A stretch of 14,654 nucleotides of DNA from an uncultured Lachnospiraceae bacterium (GTDB lineage: Bacteria > Bacillota > Clostridia > Lachnospirales > Lachnospiraceae): NCBI GenBank assembly GCA_910579495.1, contig CAJTVD010000002.1, positions 39,700-54,353 on the forward strand, read 5' to 3'. The notes below the pieces were generated by a model. The model was given only the letters and a program-made list of their open reading frames with translations, had not been told where the DNA came from and ran no database searches. Position 1 is the stretch's first letter; every line of letters begins with the position of its first letter. Below are positions 6,794 to 14,654 of the stretch, piece after piece. A program made the translations under genes and the position numbers.

Positions 6794-8674
6794 TCAATCA
6801 TATTTTTCAGATATTATTTTTTCATAAAAAGAATTATTCCATAAAATACATAAACTAACTTTTTGTGGTGAATTTATACAAAATGAAACCTCAAATAGTT
6901 TTCCTTCATAATCAGCTTTACTGTTTACAGGTACTTCGGAATAATCATGCATGTCAGATGTATACAGTTTTATATAAATTCTTTCCTGGCCATATGCAAT
7001 TTGAGGAACAAAACCATCCAACTTTATTTGGCAATTATAAGTTGTTTTTTTATCTGCCACATTTACATTGTAAGAAATAACATTTATCTCACATACATTT
7101 AGCCGTAGATTACCCGGATACCTTCTAACCATTTCATTTAACATCCCCACCCAGTTCTCCCTATAGTTTCCCGTTTGATAGGCAGTTACTGAAACCCGTG
7201 CATTATCAGACATTTGTTTTCGGGAAAAATCGTCCATCTGTAAATATTTTATGATAGCATCTGCCAAAGCCTCTATATTATTTTTTTCACATATAAATCC
7301 ATTTTTTCCATCTATAATAACATCCCTTGGACCATATTTAAAGTCATAAGTAACTACAGGGCAGCCATTAGCCAAAGATTCGAGCAAGGATAATGAAAAA
7401 CCCTCAAAATCTGAGCATACAATAGATAAACTTGCTTTTTGATATTCATCACTAACAGAATTGCTAAAAGGCTTAACAACCACCGCCATTAATTTGTCTT
7501 CCTTTATCTGTACTTTAATCTGCTGCTCTAATTCCCCTCTTCCATATAAATACAGATATACACCCGGCATAGCCCTTTCAACTATTTTCCATGCTTTTAA
7601 TAAATGGCTAATTTGTTTTTGCTTTGAGAATCTCCCAATAAAAACTACTCTGTTCTTATCCCGTTTTTCAAATGACGATACCCTCTCTGGTATGCAAACC
7701 ATATTAGGTATTTGATATATGATATTTCTTCTTCCTAATCTTTTAGTAAAATCATTGACAGCTTCACATGTAAGACAAATAAATGCTTCAATATCTGGCG
7801 AAACTTTCTGTTCAATCATATCTCTGATTCTGGGATTTAGTTTGCTGTACCATTGCCTTTCATCACCAAATCCGCAGCCATGATTAATGCCAATTCTGTA
7901 AATATGTCTTTGGGGATCAAACATTCTTGCAAATCCGGGATCAAAATCTAAGAAAGGATCATGAAAGACAAATATATCATTACCATAAACAGTATTTACA
8001 TAACTTGAAAAGAAAAACTGGCTTAATTCATTTAATGTTTTGAATTCCTTTATATTTCCTTCCCTTTCATTGAAAAGAATAATTCTTTCAACATTATATC
8101 CATTTTCTGCTTTAAACTCTATAATCCTCAAAAAACAAAATCCTGTTTTTGAAAAAAACCTGGTTATCTTGGACTTAGTATGATCTCTGTATTCTATAAT
8201 TCTTGATAACCTATTATCCCAATATACCAAATCCATCAGTTTTTCTTCTTCTCTATTTAAAACTGTAATTAACCGTTTTCTTATAATATCTGTTTTATAT
8301 TCTTTTAAAAATGGTATACCATCTTTAAAATATATTATATTCCCATCTTCCTCTATATGTAAACTTTCCTCAAGAAATACATCAAATTCACATTGATGTG
8401 TTTTTAATGGATCCGAACATATTTCTCCAAAATAAGTCTCCATAGCTATAAAGTTATTTTCCCTGATTAACGGAAACCCATTTTCATTATAATGCTCCAC
8501 ACCATCTAATTGTTCCATGCCTCTTGCGCATAGTAAAATCCGTATATCAATGTCCTCAGAAATCATTAACTCTGCCCGTTTCAGCATAGCTCTTGTCATT
8601 CCACCAGCATTTTTTACGATTCCTCCCCATAAAAAAATATATGTCCCATTAGGAAATCCCATTGCTCCATCCAT
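6794..8674 (-). CDS. GT4-family glycosyltransferase, TagE/TarM (teichoic acid) type
   Basis: A retaining GT-B glycosyltransferase (626 residues) resembling poly(glycerol-phosphate) or poly(ribitol-phosphate) alpha-glycosyltransferases. The N-terminus has a glycine-rich donor loop, GGMTRAML (24-31). Residues about 95-215 form an inserted beta-rich domain ending in patterns such as FFSKTGFCFLRII and FKTLNELSQFF, as seen in TagE/TarM. The C-terminal Rossmann half has VVFIGRFSKQKQ (343-354), YLYGRGE (375-381) and DFEGFSLSLLESLANGCPVV. The EX7E pair falls at Glu424 and Glu432, followed by YDFKYGPRDVI, which is characteristic of this subgroup. After the GT domain (to about 518) comes an extra segment of about 105 residues, predicted beta-rich, that TagE/TarM proteins do not usually need. 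The start ATG 8674 lies 13 bases after the upstream stop with AAGGA in between. It probably adds a sugar to the polyol-phosphate polymer; sugar and acceptor cannot be read from sequence. Confidence 0.88.
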   Translation of the reverse strand: MDGAMGFPNGTYIFLWGGIVKNAGGMTRAMLKRAELMISEDIDIRILLCARGMEQLDGVEHYNENGFPLIRENNFIAMETYFGEICSDPLKTHQCEFDVFLEESLHIEEDGNIIYFKDGIPFLKEYKTDIIRKRLITVLNREEEKLMDLVYWDNRLSRIIEYRDHTKSKITRFFSKTGFCFLRIIEFKAENGYNVERIILFNEREGNIKEFKTLNELSQFFFSSYVNTVYGNDIFVFHDPFLDFDPGFARMFDPQRHIYRIGINHGCGFGDERQWYSKLNPRIRDMIEQKVSPDIEAFICLTCEAVNDFTKRLGRRNIIYQIPNMVCIPERVSSFEKRDKNRVVFIGRFSKQKQISHLLKAWKIVERAMPGVYLYLYGRGELEQQIKVQIKEDKLMAVVVKPFSNSVSDEYQKASLSIVCSDFEGFSLSLLESLANGCPVVTYDFKYGPRDVIIDGKNGFICEKNNIEALADAIIKYLQMDDFSRKQMSDNARVSVTAYQTGNYRENWVGMLNEMVRRYPGNLRLNVCEINVISYNVNVADKKTTYNCQIKLDGFVPQIAYGQERIYIKLYTSDMHDYSEVPVNSKADYEGKLFEVSFCINSPQKVSLCILWNNSFYEKIISEKYD

Positions 8675-8687
8675 AGTATATATTCCT

Positions 8688-11306
8688 TTATCCTTTCATT
8701 AAATATTTATATACTTCTCCCCTGTTATTTCCCATTGGAAGATAAAAATTTTCCATCCGTTCTTTATATAACTTATGAGGCTTAAAATTTTGTTTTGCAA
8801 TGATTTCAATTTGTTCAATAGCTGAATCTGCATTTTTTACTAATGGGCCAAATGCCTCATCAAATGGTAAATCTAATTCCCTGTATTGGTTCATGCCTGA
8901 AATAAATTGCTTCCAATCAGGAATAAAATACATAATTGCCCGATTTAAATATCCAAAATTGAATACATAAGAGGAAAAATCCGTTATATACATTATATAT
9001 TCATCATCTGTAACCGTTCCATCTGCAAATTTTACATGATTATTTATATGTTCGAAATATTTTAAGTAAGGCATAAATATAGGATGTAGTTTAAAATCCA
9101 TATAAATATCATTCTGGGCTAAAATTCGTTCAAGTCTTGTATCATTTATAAACGCATTAAAAACTTTAAAATAGTCAGATTTTATAAATTTTTCATCTGT
9201 ATATGTCCATTCATTCCCAATTTTAGAACCTATCAAATAATTTCTCCATGAGGGGGCAAAAAGAATTCTCTTTACAGGCTGCTTGTCCCTATCTATAAAG
9301 TCAAACCGTTCCATTCCTATAGGAATCAAATCCTGCTCTCTGAATTTATATGTTCGGACAAAATTTTTTCGTTCGAACTCTGATGAAATTAAAACTTTGT
9401 CTGCCTCTACCCTCCCCGGAGAATATTTCCATGGAAGGTGTGCATGTAAAACACCATGCTGCAAATAGACAACCTGTGCATGGGAAATATCTGATATATA
9501 TGCCCGTTCTTCCTTTTTAAATGGCACAAAATTTTCTGTCTCTATATATGCTGTTATAATTTTTTCTGCAATAATATATAAGACTTTGTGTTTTAAACTG
9601 CCAAACTCTACAATCTGTCCTTCATATTTACTATCAAATACAGCATTTTTATTTGCATTAATAAAATACCTTGATATACCATCATCCATATCAAAGTCAT
9701 ATTGGAACTGATACCATCCATTGTCTTCCTTAACACCTATACAATCATAATAAAGCCATACCTTTTGATCAAATTTATCATCTGATGCATATCTAATTGC
9801 ATAAATCTCTTTTAGGTTTTTATATTTCTGTGTTATTTCCTCTCTGCAATACTTAATCTCCTCTTCCGATTTAGGAAATACCCAAAATTGGCTCTCTACA
9901 AAATCAATAACGAATTTTTTGTATATTGCCCGATATTTTTTATACTTTTCTGAAAAAGGTGAAGTCTGTGCAAACCAATAATATGTCTTATATGTAAAGC
10001 CGTTTATTTCGACCTCTATTCTAAAAGAAGAAACATGATATATTGGGTATTCAAATACAAACTGCCAAAAATGATTAGTTAATTCTTTCGTTCTATAATA
10101 GCTCTCGCTGGATAATTCTAATTCTAACCGCACTCTCTTTATTGTATTTTCAGATGTTTCTATTACAGCATATACCTCTGGCTTATCCAAATAATTAAAA
10201 AGTGCTGACTTCACAAATCCCAACATATAAATGCTCTCACCTATAACCTGAAGTTTACATAAACATATTTCAAATTTGTTTTGTCTTATTAACTGTTTGT
10301 TTTTCTTAAATATTGATATTGAATCTGCTTCTGCAATTACACAACATTTATTTATATCCGATTTCCAATTCAAAAAGAAATGACGGTGAAAATTATCCGT
10401 AGAAGGGCAGGTCATGATAATTTCATCGTCTATATAATTAACCAGCGCCTTCAGCCTTGCAACAGCTTTACTATAAATCTCACCTTCCAAGTGATAAGGC
10501 ATTAAAATATTCTCCCTTAATTTCCAACTTAAGTCATTCATAAGCATTGCCTGATAGTATGCAGGTATTTCTTCATATTTACTAAATAATTCTTCATAAT
10601 AATTTATCGTTGCTTCAAAAATATAAATAGGGAAAAATTTTTCATGCATAACTGATGTCTCATTTGAACGGTTATACATATACTCCCCTTTATCACAATA
10701 TCCGATTTTCATCTTTTGTGATAAGATTGTATTACAATATTGTAAATCCTCATGCCCATTTTTGTTATCTTCTGGAAACAATATGTTTTCATCCAGCTTA
10801 TTTTTTACTGCAATGCTAATTCTTGTCTGAGTTATATAGGGAAATCTATTTAAATCATAAACGCCATTATTTTTTAGATAGTTATACCGAAAATGCAAAG
10901 GTAATTTTTCTTTATTACGATATCCTTGATCTTTATAGGTTACCATATCAACCTGTTCATAAACAGTATCAAAAAAATCTATAACAGATTTTACCGTATC
11001 CGGTTTGAGTCTGTCATCAGAGTCTAAGAACATTAAATATTTACCCTGAGCATGTTTTATTCCATAATTCCGAGTCATGGAGAATCCTTCATTTTCTTTC
11101 GAAAAAAGTTTAAATACCGGAAATATATCAGCATATGACTTTGCAATATTATAGCTATTGTCTGTAGACCCATCATTAATAAGCAAAACCTCCATCTCGG
11201 TCCATTCTATAGTCTGATTAAGCAATGATTCCAGACAATCCTTTAAATATTTTTCAACATTATAAATAGGAACAATCACCGATACTCTATACTTAAATTT
11301 ATGCAT
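8688..11306 (-). CDS. Bifunctional GT2 glycosyltransferase / CDP-glycerol glycerophosphotransferase (TagF-type) fusion
   Basis: This 872-residue cytoplasmic, membrane-associated type enzyme has two catalytic modules. Residues 1-310 are a GT-A family 2 glycosyltransferase: VSVIVPIYN (8-16), INDGSTD (43-49), metal-binding LDSDD (94-98) and GHED (184-187). Residues about 490-870 are a TagB/TagF-type polyol-phosphate transferase with all its blocks: YLQHG (614-618; WHG in classical TagF), FAPSWR (683-688), KLHP (739-742), TDFSS (775-779) and FIPD (794-797). Catalytic histidines would be His617 and His741. Between them (about 320-460) lies a beta-rich linker domain. NCBI uses a family name for exactly this fusion, so the architecture is known. 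The likely job is to build or extend a repeat holding a sugar and a glycerol- or ribitol-phosphate. The ATG is 2 bases after the preceding stop, with AGAGGGG 10 bases upstream. It is paralogous to the partial gene at 12408-14654. Confidence 0.92.
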   Translation of the reverse strand: MHKFKYRVSVIVPIYNVEKYLKDCLESLLNQTIEWTEMEVLLINDGSTDNSYNIAKSYADIFPVFKLFSKENEGFSMTRNYGIKHAQGKYLMFLDSDDRLKPDTVKSVIDFFDTVYEQVDMVTYKDQGYRNKEKLPLHFRYNYLKNNGVYDLNRFPYITQTRISIAVKNKLDENILFPEDNKNGHEDLQYCNTILSQKMKIGYCDKGEYMYNRSNETSVMHEKFFPIYIFEATINYYEELFSKYEEIPAYYQAMLMNDLSWKLRENILMPYHLEGEIYSKAVARLKALVNYIDDEIIMTCPSTDNFHRHFFLNWKSDINKCCVIAEADSISIFKKNKQLIRQNKFEICLCKLQVIGESIYMLGFVKSALFNYLDKPEVYAVIETSENTIKRVRLELELSSESYYRTKELTNHFWQFVFEYPIYHVSSFRIEVEINGFTYKTYYWFAQTSPFSEKYKKYRAIYKKFVIDFVESQFWVFPKSEEEIKYCREEITQKYKNLKEIYAIRYASDDKFDQKVWLYYDCIGVKEDNGWYQFQYDFDMDDGISRYFINANKNAVFDSKYEGQIVEFGSLKHKVLYIIAEKIITAYIETENFVPFKKEERAYISDISHAQVVYLQHGVLHAHLPWKYSPGRVEADKVLISSEFERKNFVRTYKFREQDLIPIGMERFDFIDRDKQPVKRILFAPSWRNYLIGSKIGNEWTYTDEKFIKSDYFKVFNAFINDTRLERILAQNDIYMDFKLHPIFMPYLKYFEHINNHVKFADGTVTDDEYIMYITDFSSYVFNFGYLNRAIMYFIPDWKQFISGMNQYRELDLPFDEAFGPLVKNADSAIEQIEIIAKQNFKPHKLYKERMENFYLPMGNNRGEVYKYLMKG

Positions 11307-11308
11307 AA

Positions 11309-12310
11309 TTACTTTACCCCTCTTTTACCTATCTTGTATTTTATCCATCCAATTAATGATGCCAGTATTGTTTTTAATCCAAGAAAACCATTTCGATACA
11401 AAGCGACTGTATTCTGTGCGATATCATAACCGCTTACCTGCAATACATTTTCCTGAATTTCCGTATTCTGCTGCAATATAGCGAACCTATTCCTGTAAAA
11501 CATAAATTCATCAAATGTACATTTCTGTATACATTGATACTGGCTTTTAGTAATATGCATTGTATCTAAAGCAATAGATAATAAATTCTCATTTCCACTA
11601 ATTTTATTTAAATACTGGCAAATAATCTGATAACAATCTTCTTTATTTTGGCTTACAGCCCTTTCCCACAAAACAGAAAGGTAGTTTTCAGAAAACCAGG
11701 CATTTACATCCAAAAGATAACTATATTTGAATGCTAATTTACAGGCTATATCAAGTACTTCATTTTCAGACATAACAAATTTTATCTCCTGTAAATCGTA
11801 AATATAAGAATCAGTTTTTCTGATGTTTGTCTCAAAACAATCCATATATTGCAGAGTTAATAACAGATTTAGTTCACTGTCCTTTTTATCCCACAGATCA
11901 AAAAGATTCTTAGCACTGAATAATTTTCCATATGGCAACACCTTTATACATCCATCGCTCTCCTCTGCAAAAACATTCCTTTCATTTTTGGCCATATAGC
12001 CGGATGATGGTACACATTTCCCTTCATCTACGTTATTGATAAGAGTTTCTAATAAATCTGGTGCCAATACAGAACTTGATTTACAAAAAAGAACCCAATC
12101 TGCGTCCATATTATTTATATATTCTCCAATTACCTCCATAGAAATAATTGGAACGTCATTATTTACAGACTGATTTATAATCCTATCTTCATCTAATATT
12201 GCACATACCCAATTTGTATATGTTTGCTTTTGAATGCTGTTAAAGCATCTATCCAAGCATTCAAATCCCACGGCATCCACTCGTATAATAATACAAACTT
12301 GATTCTTCAT
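11309..12310 (-). CDS. Degenerate GT2-like protein of the glycan operon
   Basis: The N-terminal 95 residues (of 333) follow the GT-A/GT2 pattern: a hydrophobic first strand (VCIIIRVDAV), the helix CLDRCFNSIQKQTYTNW as in true GT2 enzymes, and MDADWVLFCKSSSVLAPDLLETLI where an active enzyme would read DSDD...P..LE. The metal-binding DxD is replaced by CKSS, and the DGS(T)D loop is not recognisable. The protein is therefore probably inactive as a GT2, or works differently. The remainder is helix-rich with no motif I know. The C-terminus (GFLGLKTILASLIGWIKYKI then KRG) could be an amphipathic or membrane-binding helix. The frame is open to a GTG at 12376, but that codon sits inside a stem-loop and has no ribosome binding site. 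The ATG at 12310 has AAGGAG 13 bases upstream and AGGGG nearer. Its place between two paralogous fusions suggests a partner or scaffold role; this is inference. Confidence 0.72.
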   Translation of the reverse strand: MKNQVCIIIRVDAVGFECLDRCFNSIQKQTYTNWVCAILDEDRIINQSVNNDVPIISMEVIGEYINNMDADWVLFCKSSSVLAPDLLETLINNVDEGKCVPSSGYMAKNERNVFAEESDGCIKVLPYGKLFSAKNLFDLWDKKDSELNLLLTLQYMDCFETNIRKTDSYIYDLQEIKFVMSENEVLDIACKLAFKYSYLLDVNAWFSENYLSVLWERAVSQNKEDCYQIICQYLNKISGNENLLSIALDTMHITKSQYQCIQKCTFDEFMFYRNRFAILQQNTEIQENVLQVSGYDIAQNTVALYRNGFLGLKTILASLIGWIKYKIGKRGVK

Positions 12311-12331
12311 TTCCCCTACCCATCTCCTTGC

Positions 12332-12381
12332 TATAAGTAGATATTTCCCTAAAAGCAAATACCGCGTTATATCCACTTATA
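12332..12381 (-). promoter_or_regulatory. Intergenic 13-pair stem-loop before the degenerate GT2-like gene
   Basis: On the minus strand, TATAAGTGGATAT (12381-12369) pairs with ATATCTACTTATA (12344-12332) over 13 positions: 12 Watson-Crick pairs and one G-U, around a 24-base loop. The stem ends 2 bases before AAGGAG (12329-12324). It lies in the largest gap of the operon (97 bases) and is followed by no T run, so a terminator is unlikely. It may control translation or protect or process the mRNA. A 10-base palindrome TACATATGTA (12385-12394) lies directly upstream. Confidence 0.6.
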
Positions 12382-12407
12382 TACTACATATGTATTACCA
12401 CAAATAA

Positions 12408-14654
12408 TTAATCTTCCATCAATCGGCTATAAATCAAATCCTTACTTAATTTATTATTTTCATCGAAAAAAAATTTAACTTGATAATTTATTCCCTTGCC
12501 TGTTTCAAGAAAACTTCTGATTTTAGAAACAGCATCTTCCGGCTTTTTAGCAATTTCATTCTCATTCACCTTGTTTAAAAAATCAATATCTCTGTATCCA
12601 TTCATTCCACACTTCAATTCATCAAAATCTGGAATAAAAGAAATAATTGGAACCTTCATATAAATAAAGTCAAACATATATGAAGAGAAATCTGTAATAA
12701 AAAGGCTATATTCATCTTCTACTATTTCATTTTTAAAAGATATATGATTACTGCTAATCTTAATCAAATCACTACACTCTGCAAAGATTGGGTGCAATTT
12801 TATATCCAATTGATATCCATATTCCTCTAACAGTAAATCTAATTTAGAGGAACAAATAAACTCTTGCATTCCAATAAAGAAATTTGAAGTAATATATTTT
12901 TTTATAGGAATCTTCCATTTATTGTCTATATTATCTCCCACAAGATAAGAGCGCCAGGATGGCGCATATACAATCTTTTTTAAATTTCTAGCTTTGAGCG
13001 GAAGAACATCAAACCTAGGCATCATTATTTTCCATAAATTTTCTTCTTTAAAACCATTTTTTTTGAATAATTCCACTTCATGCAAAGCTGATATAATAAC
13101 CTTATCTGCTATTATTCTTTCAGGAGAATACTTCCATGGCATATCAATGTGGAGTAAACCATGTTGTAAATAAATTGTTTCAAAATAAAACTTATTAGCA
13201 TACTTCTCATACTCAGATGGTTCAAATGGAAATATATTGTTATTTTCTATATAAGCAGTTACTATCTTTTCTGCCCTCGTCACTAATTCCCTATGTAAAG
13301 TACTTCCAAATTGTACTCTATTTCCATAGACGGGTATATATTTTTCCTGTCTCTTATCGGACACGACATAATACCGTACGACCCCATCCATTTTATTGCA
13401 GTCATGTAAATACTGTTGTAATCCATTATCAATAGCTACGCCTTTGCAATCATAATAAAGCCATATTCTCTTTGTCTGCTCAATATTATTGTGATAAAGA
13501 AATTCCCACGAATTATCAATATTTTTTTTAACCTCTATATTATGCTTTTTATAAACGTTATAATTATACTTTGAGCTAAATGGGGTTAATGGCATAAAAT
13601 AATAACATACTGGAAGTTTAGCAGCACCAAGTACTACATGAAATGCCACCTTATTTACTTTTTGTACATTGCAAACGTATTCCATTCTCCAAAACCGCTG
13701 TGTAGGCTCATGAGATAAATAATAGTTGTGTGTACTCGGAACAAGTGATAGTTCTCTCTTTTCCTGTTCATTCTCTGTTGCATATAATTTGGGTTTATCA
13801 TTATAAAATTGAAAAAAAGCACTTTTTAAAAAACCATGAAAACTTACACTATTATCTCTTATACTAACTTTTGTAATTACAATCTCAAGTCTTTTTTCCT
13901 GCAATACCAAGTAACCTTCACTATAAAGTGCGATTTCATCTTTTTTAATAACATTAGTAATATACTCTCTTCCCTTTAACCTCATTAAATAGAATTTTTC
14001 ATAAAAATCAATAGCTGGATGATCTAAAATTACTGAATTATAACACTTTTGTAATAACCTTTTTACACGCTGCATACTTTTATCAAAGTTTACGTTATCA
14101 TAATGATAAGGAAAGAATATATTATTCTGAATTTTCCAGTAAATATCATTAACAAATAAGCCCTGAAATGCCATCGGTACATATTCATACTTATCAAACA
14201 TTTCCTCAAAAAAGGAAAGTGACTGTTCGAAAATATAACAAGCGCCTGCTAACTTTCCAGAACTACTTTCAAGTGATCTGTTATAAATATAACATGCTGT
14301 GCTGCAAAATCCCATTTTTAATTTATCTTCCAATACCTCACAACAATATCTTTGATCTTCCGCAAAAGTTTGATTTTCATCAAATAATATATTTTTTAAA
14401 TATTTATTTTTAACAACAATATTCATAGTAGTCTGTCCAATAAATGCATTTGAACATAAATCAAATACACCAGATTCTCTTAAAAATTGATATCTGAAGT
14501 GAGGATTTAATTTTTTACCTTGATAAATTGTTTCGATAGGATAAGTTATTAAATCAACCTCATTTTGGACAGATTCAAAAAAGCAAACACAATCTTCTAT
14601 AGTATTTGAAGTAATTATATCATCTACATCTAAAAAAAATATATATTTTCCTGA
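12408..14654 (-). CDS. GT2 / CDP-glycerol phosphotransferase (TagF-type) fusion, 5' end outside window
   Basis: The frame is open from the right edge (first codon at 14654) to the stop, giving 748 residues. The ATG at 14426 is internal: the 76 codons before it continue the homology, starting SGKYIFFLDVDD, which is the GT2 metal-binding motif of the paralog (QGKYLMFLDSDD). By comparison with the 872-residue paralog about 86 N-terminal residues are missing. The GT2 part continues to FAEDQRYC (residues 97-104 of the visible part). A beta-rich linker covers about 240-370. The phosphotransferase part has YLQHG (495-499), YAPSWR (563-568), KLHP (619-622), TDFSS (654-658) and FIPD (673-676). Segments around these motifs look roughly 40% identical to the paralog by eye, so the two are old duplicates that probably act on different acceptors or donors. 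It is the first operon gene seen; the promoter lies off the window. Confidence 0.9.
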   Translation of the reverse strand, partial: SGKYIFFLDVDDIITSNTIEDCVCFFESVQNEVDLITYPIETIYQGKKLNPHFRYQFLRESGVFDLCSNAFIGQTTMNIVVKNKYLKNILFDENQTFAEDQRYCCEVLEDKLKMGFCSTACYIYNRSLESSSGKLAGACYIFEQSLSFFEEMFDKYEYVPMAFQGLFVNDIYWKIQNNIFFPYHYDNVNFDKSMQRVKRLLQKCYNSVILDHPAIDFYEKFYLMRLKGREYITNVIKKDEIALYSEGYLVLQEKRLEIVITKVSIRDNSVSFHGFLKSAFFQFYNDKPKLYATENEQEKRELSLVPSTHNYYLSHEPTQRFWRMEYVCNVQKVNKVAFHVVLGAAKLPVCYYFMPLTPFSSKYNYNVYKKHNIEVKKNIDNSWEFLYHNNIEQTKRIWLYYDCKGVAIDNGLQQYLHDCNKMDGVVRYYVVSDKRQEKYIPVYGNRVQFGSTLHRELVTRAEKIVTAYIENNNIFPFEPSEYEKYANKFYFETIYLQHGLLHIDMPWKYSPERIIADKVIISALHEVELFKKNGFKEENLWKIMMPRFDVLPLKARNLKKIVYAPSWRSYLVGDNIDNKWKIPIKKYITSNFFIGMQEFICSSKLDLLLEEYGYQLDIKLHPIFAECSDLIKISSNHISFKNEIVEDEYSLFITDFSSYMFDFIYMKVPIISFIPDFDELKCGMNGYRDIDFLNKVNENEIAKKPEDAVSKIRSFLETGKGINYQVKFFFDENNKLSKDLIYSRLMED

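Noticed and set aside
12311..12376. Upstream GTG start for the degenerate GT2-like gene, adding 22 residues
   Set aside because: No ribosome binding site precedes it, the codon falls in a stem-loop arm, and the GT-A fold begins after the ATG at 12310.
12372..12407. Internal promoter before the degenerate GT2-like gene (TTGTGG, then TATAAG)
   Set aside because: The -35 match is weak, the spacing is 16 bases, and the -10 overlaps the stem-loop in very AT-rich DNA where such matches are expected by chance.
14426..14426. ATG at 14426 as the true start of the right-hand fusion
   Set aside because: The frame continues to the window edge with clear GT2 homology, including LDVDD, so the start is outside the window.
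1..14654. CRISPR arrays, tRNA or rRNA genes, insertion sequences, toxin-antitoxin pairs
   Set aside because: No regularly spaced repeats, cloverleaf sequence, transposase motifs or small paired genes were seen on either strand.

Overview
All supported genes lie on the minus strand, so the window reads right to left. It joins two regions of different character. Positions 1 to about 3780 are mixed or moderately GC-rich (one sampled 60-base line in miaB is about 55% GC). Positions about 3900 to 14654 are strongly AT-rich (one sampled line near 14.4 kb is about 22% GC). Protein style, sigma-A-like promoters, AGGAG-type ribosome binding sites, the AAA-ATPase-like/PD-(D/E)XK gene and CDP-glycerol-type phosphotransferases all suggest a low-GC Gram-positive anaerobe of the Clostridia, probably Lachnospiraceae. 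That placement is inference; no rRNA is present.

Right-hand region (14654 down to 3976): six tightly spaced genes form the distal part of a cell-surface glycan operon whose start lies beyond the right edge. In transcription order they are: (1) a GT2-CDP-glycerol phosphotransferase (TagF-type) fusion, cut by the window edge; (2) a 333-residue protein resembling a degenerate GT2; (3) a complete 872-residue GT2-TagF-type fusion, paralogous to the first; (4) a GT4 glycosyltransferase of the TagE/TarM teichoic-acid type; (5) a 667-residue protein with a C-terminal SGNH-like/DUF6270-like domain; (6) a left-handed beta-helix O-acyltransferase. Genes overlap or sit a few bases apart, except for two gaps of 97 and 47 bases. 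Each of those gaps holds a stem-loop ending just before the next ribosome binding site. The set fits synthesis of a polyol-phosphate polymer (teichoic-acid-like or capsular): the fusions would add sugars and polyol-phosphate, the GT4 would decorate the chain, and the last two genes would add or edit acyl groups. Precursor synthesis and export genes are not in the window.

Middle (3976 to 1811): an AT-rich spacer with an inverted repeat, then a good promoter driving an AAA-ATPase-like/PD-(D/E)XK nuclease gene. A single-base deletion breaks that gene; restoring one base gives a 583-residue protein.

Left (1810 to 1): a near-consensus promoter, then miaB (tRNA methylthiotransferase), then 32 bases later the first 79 codons of a SulP-family anion transporter that runs off the left edge. 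The promoter position argues that miaB starts at 1725 rather than at the upstream ATG at 1773.
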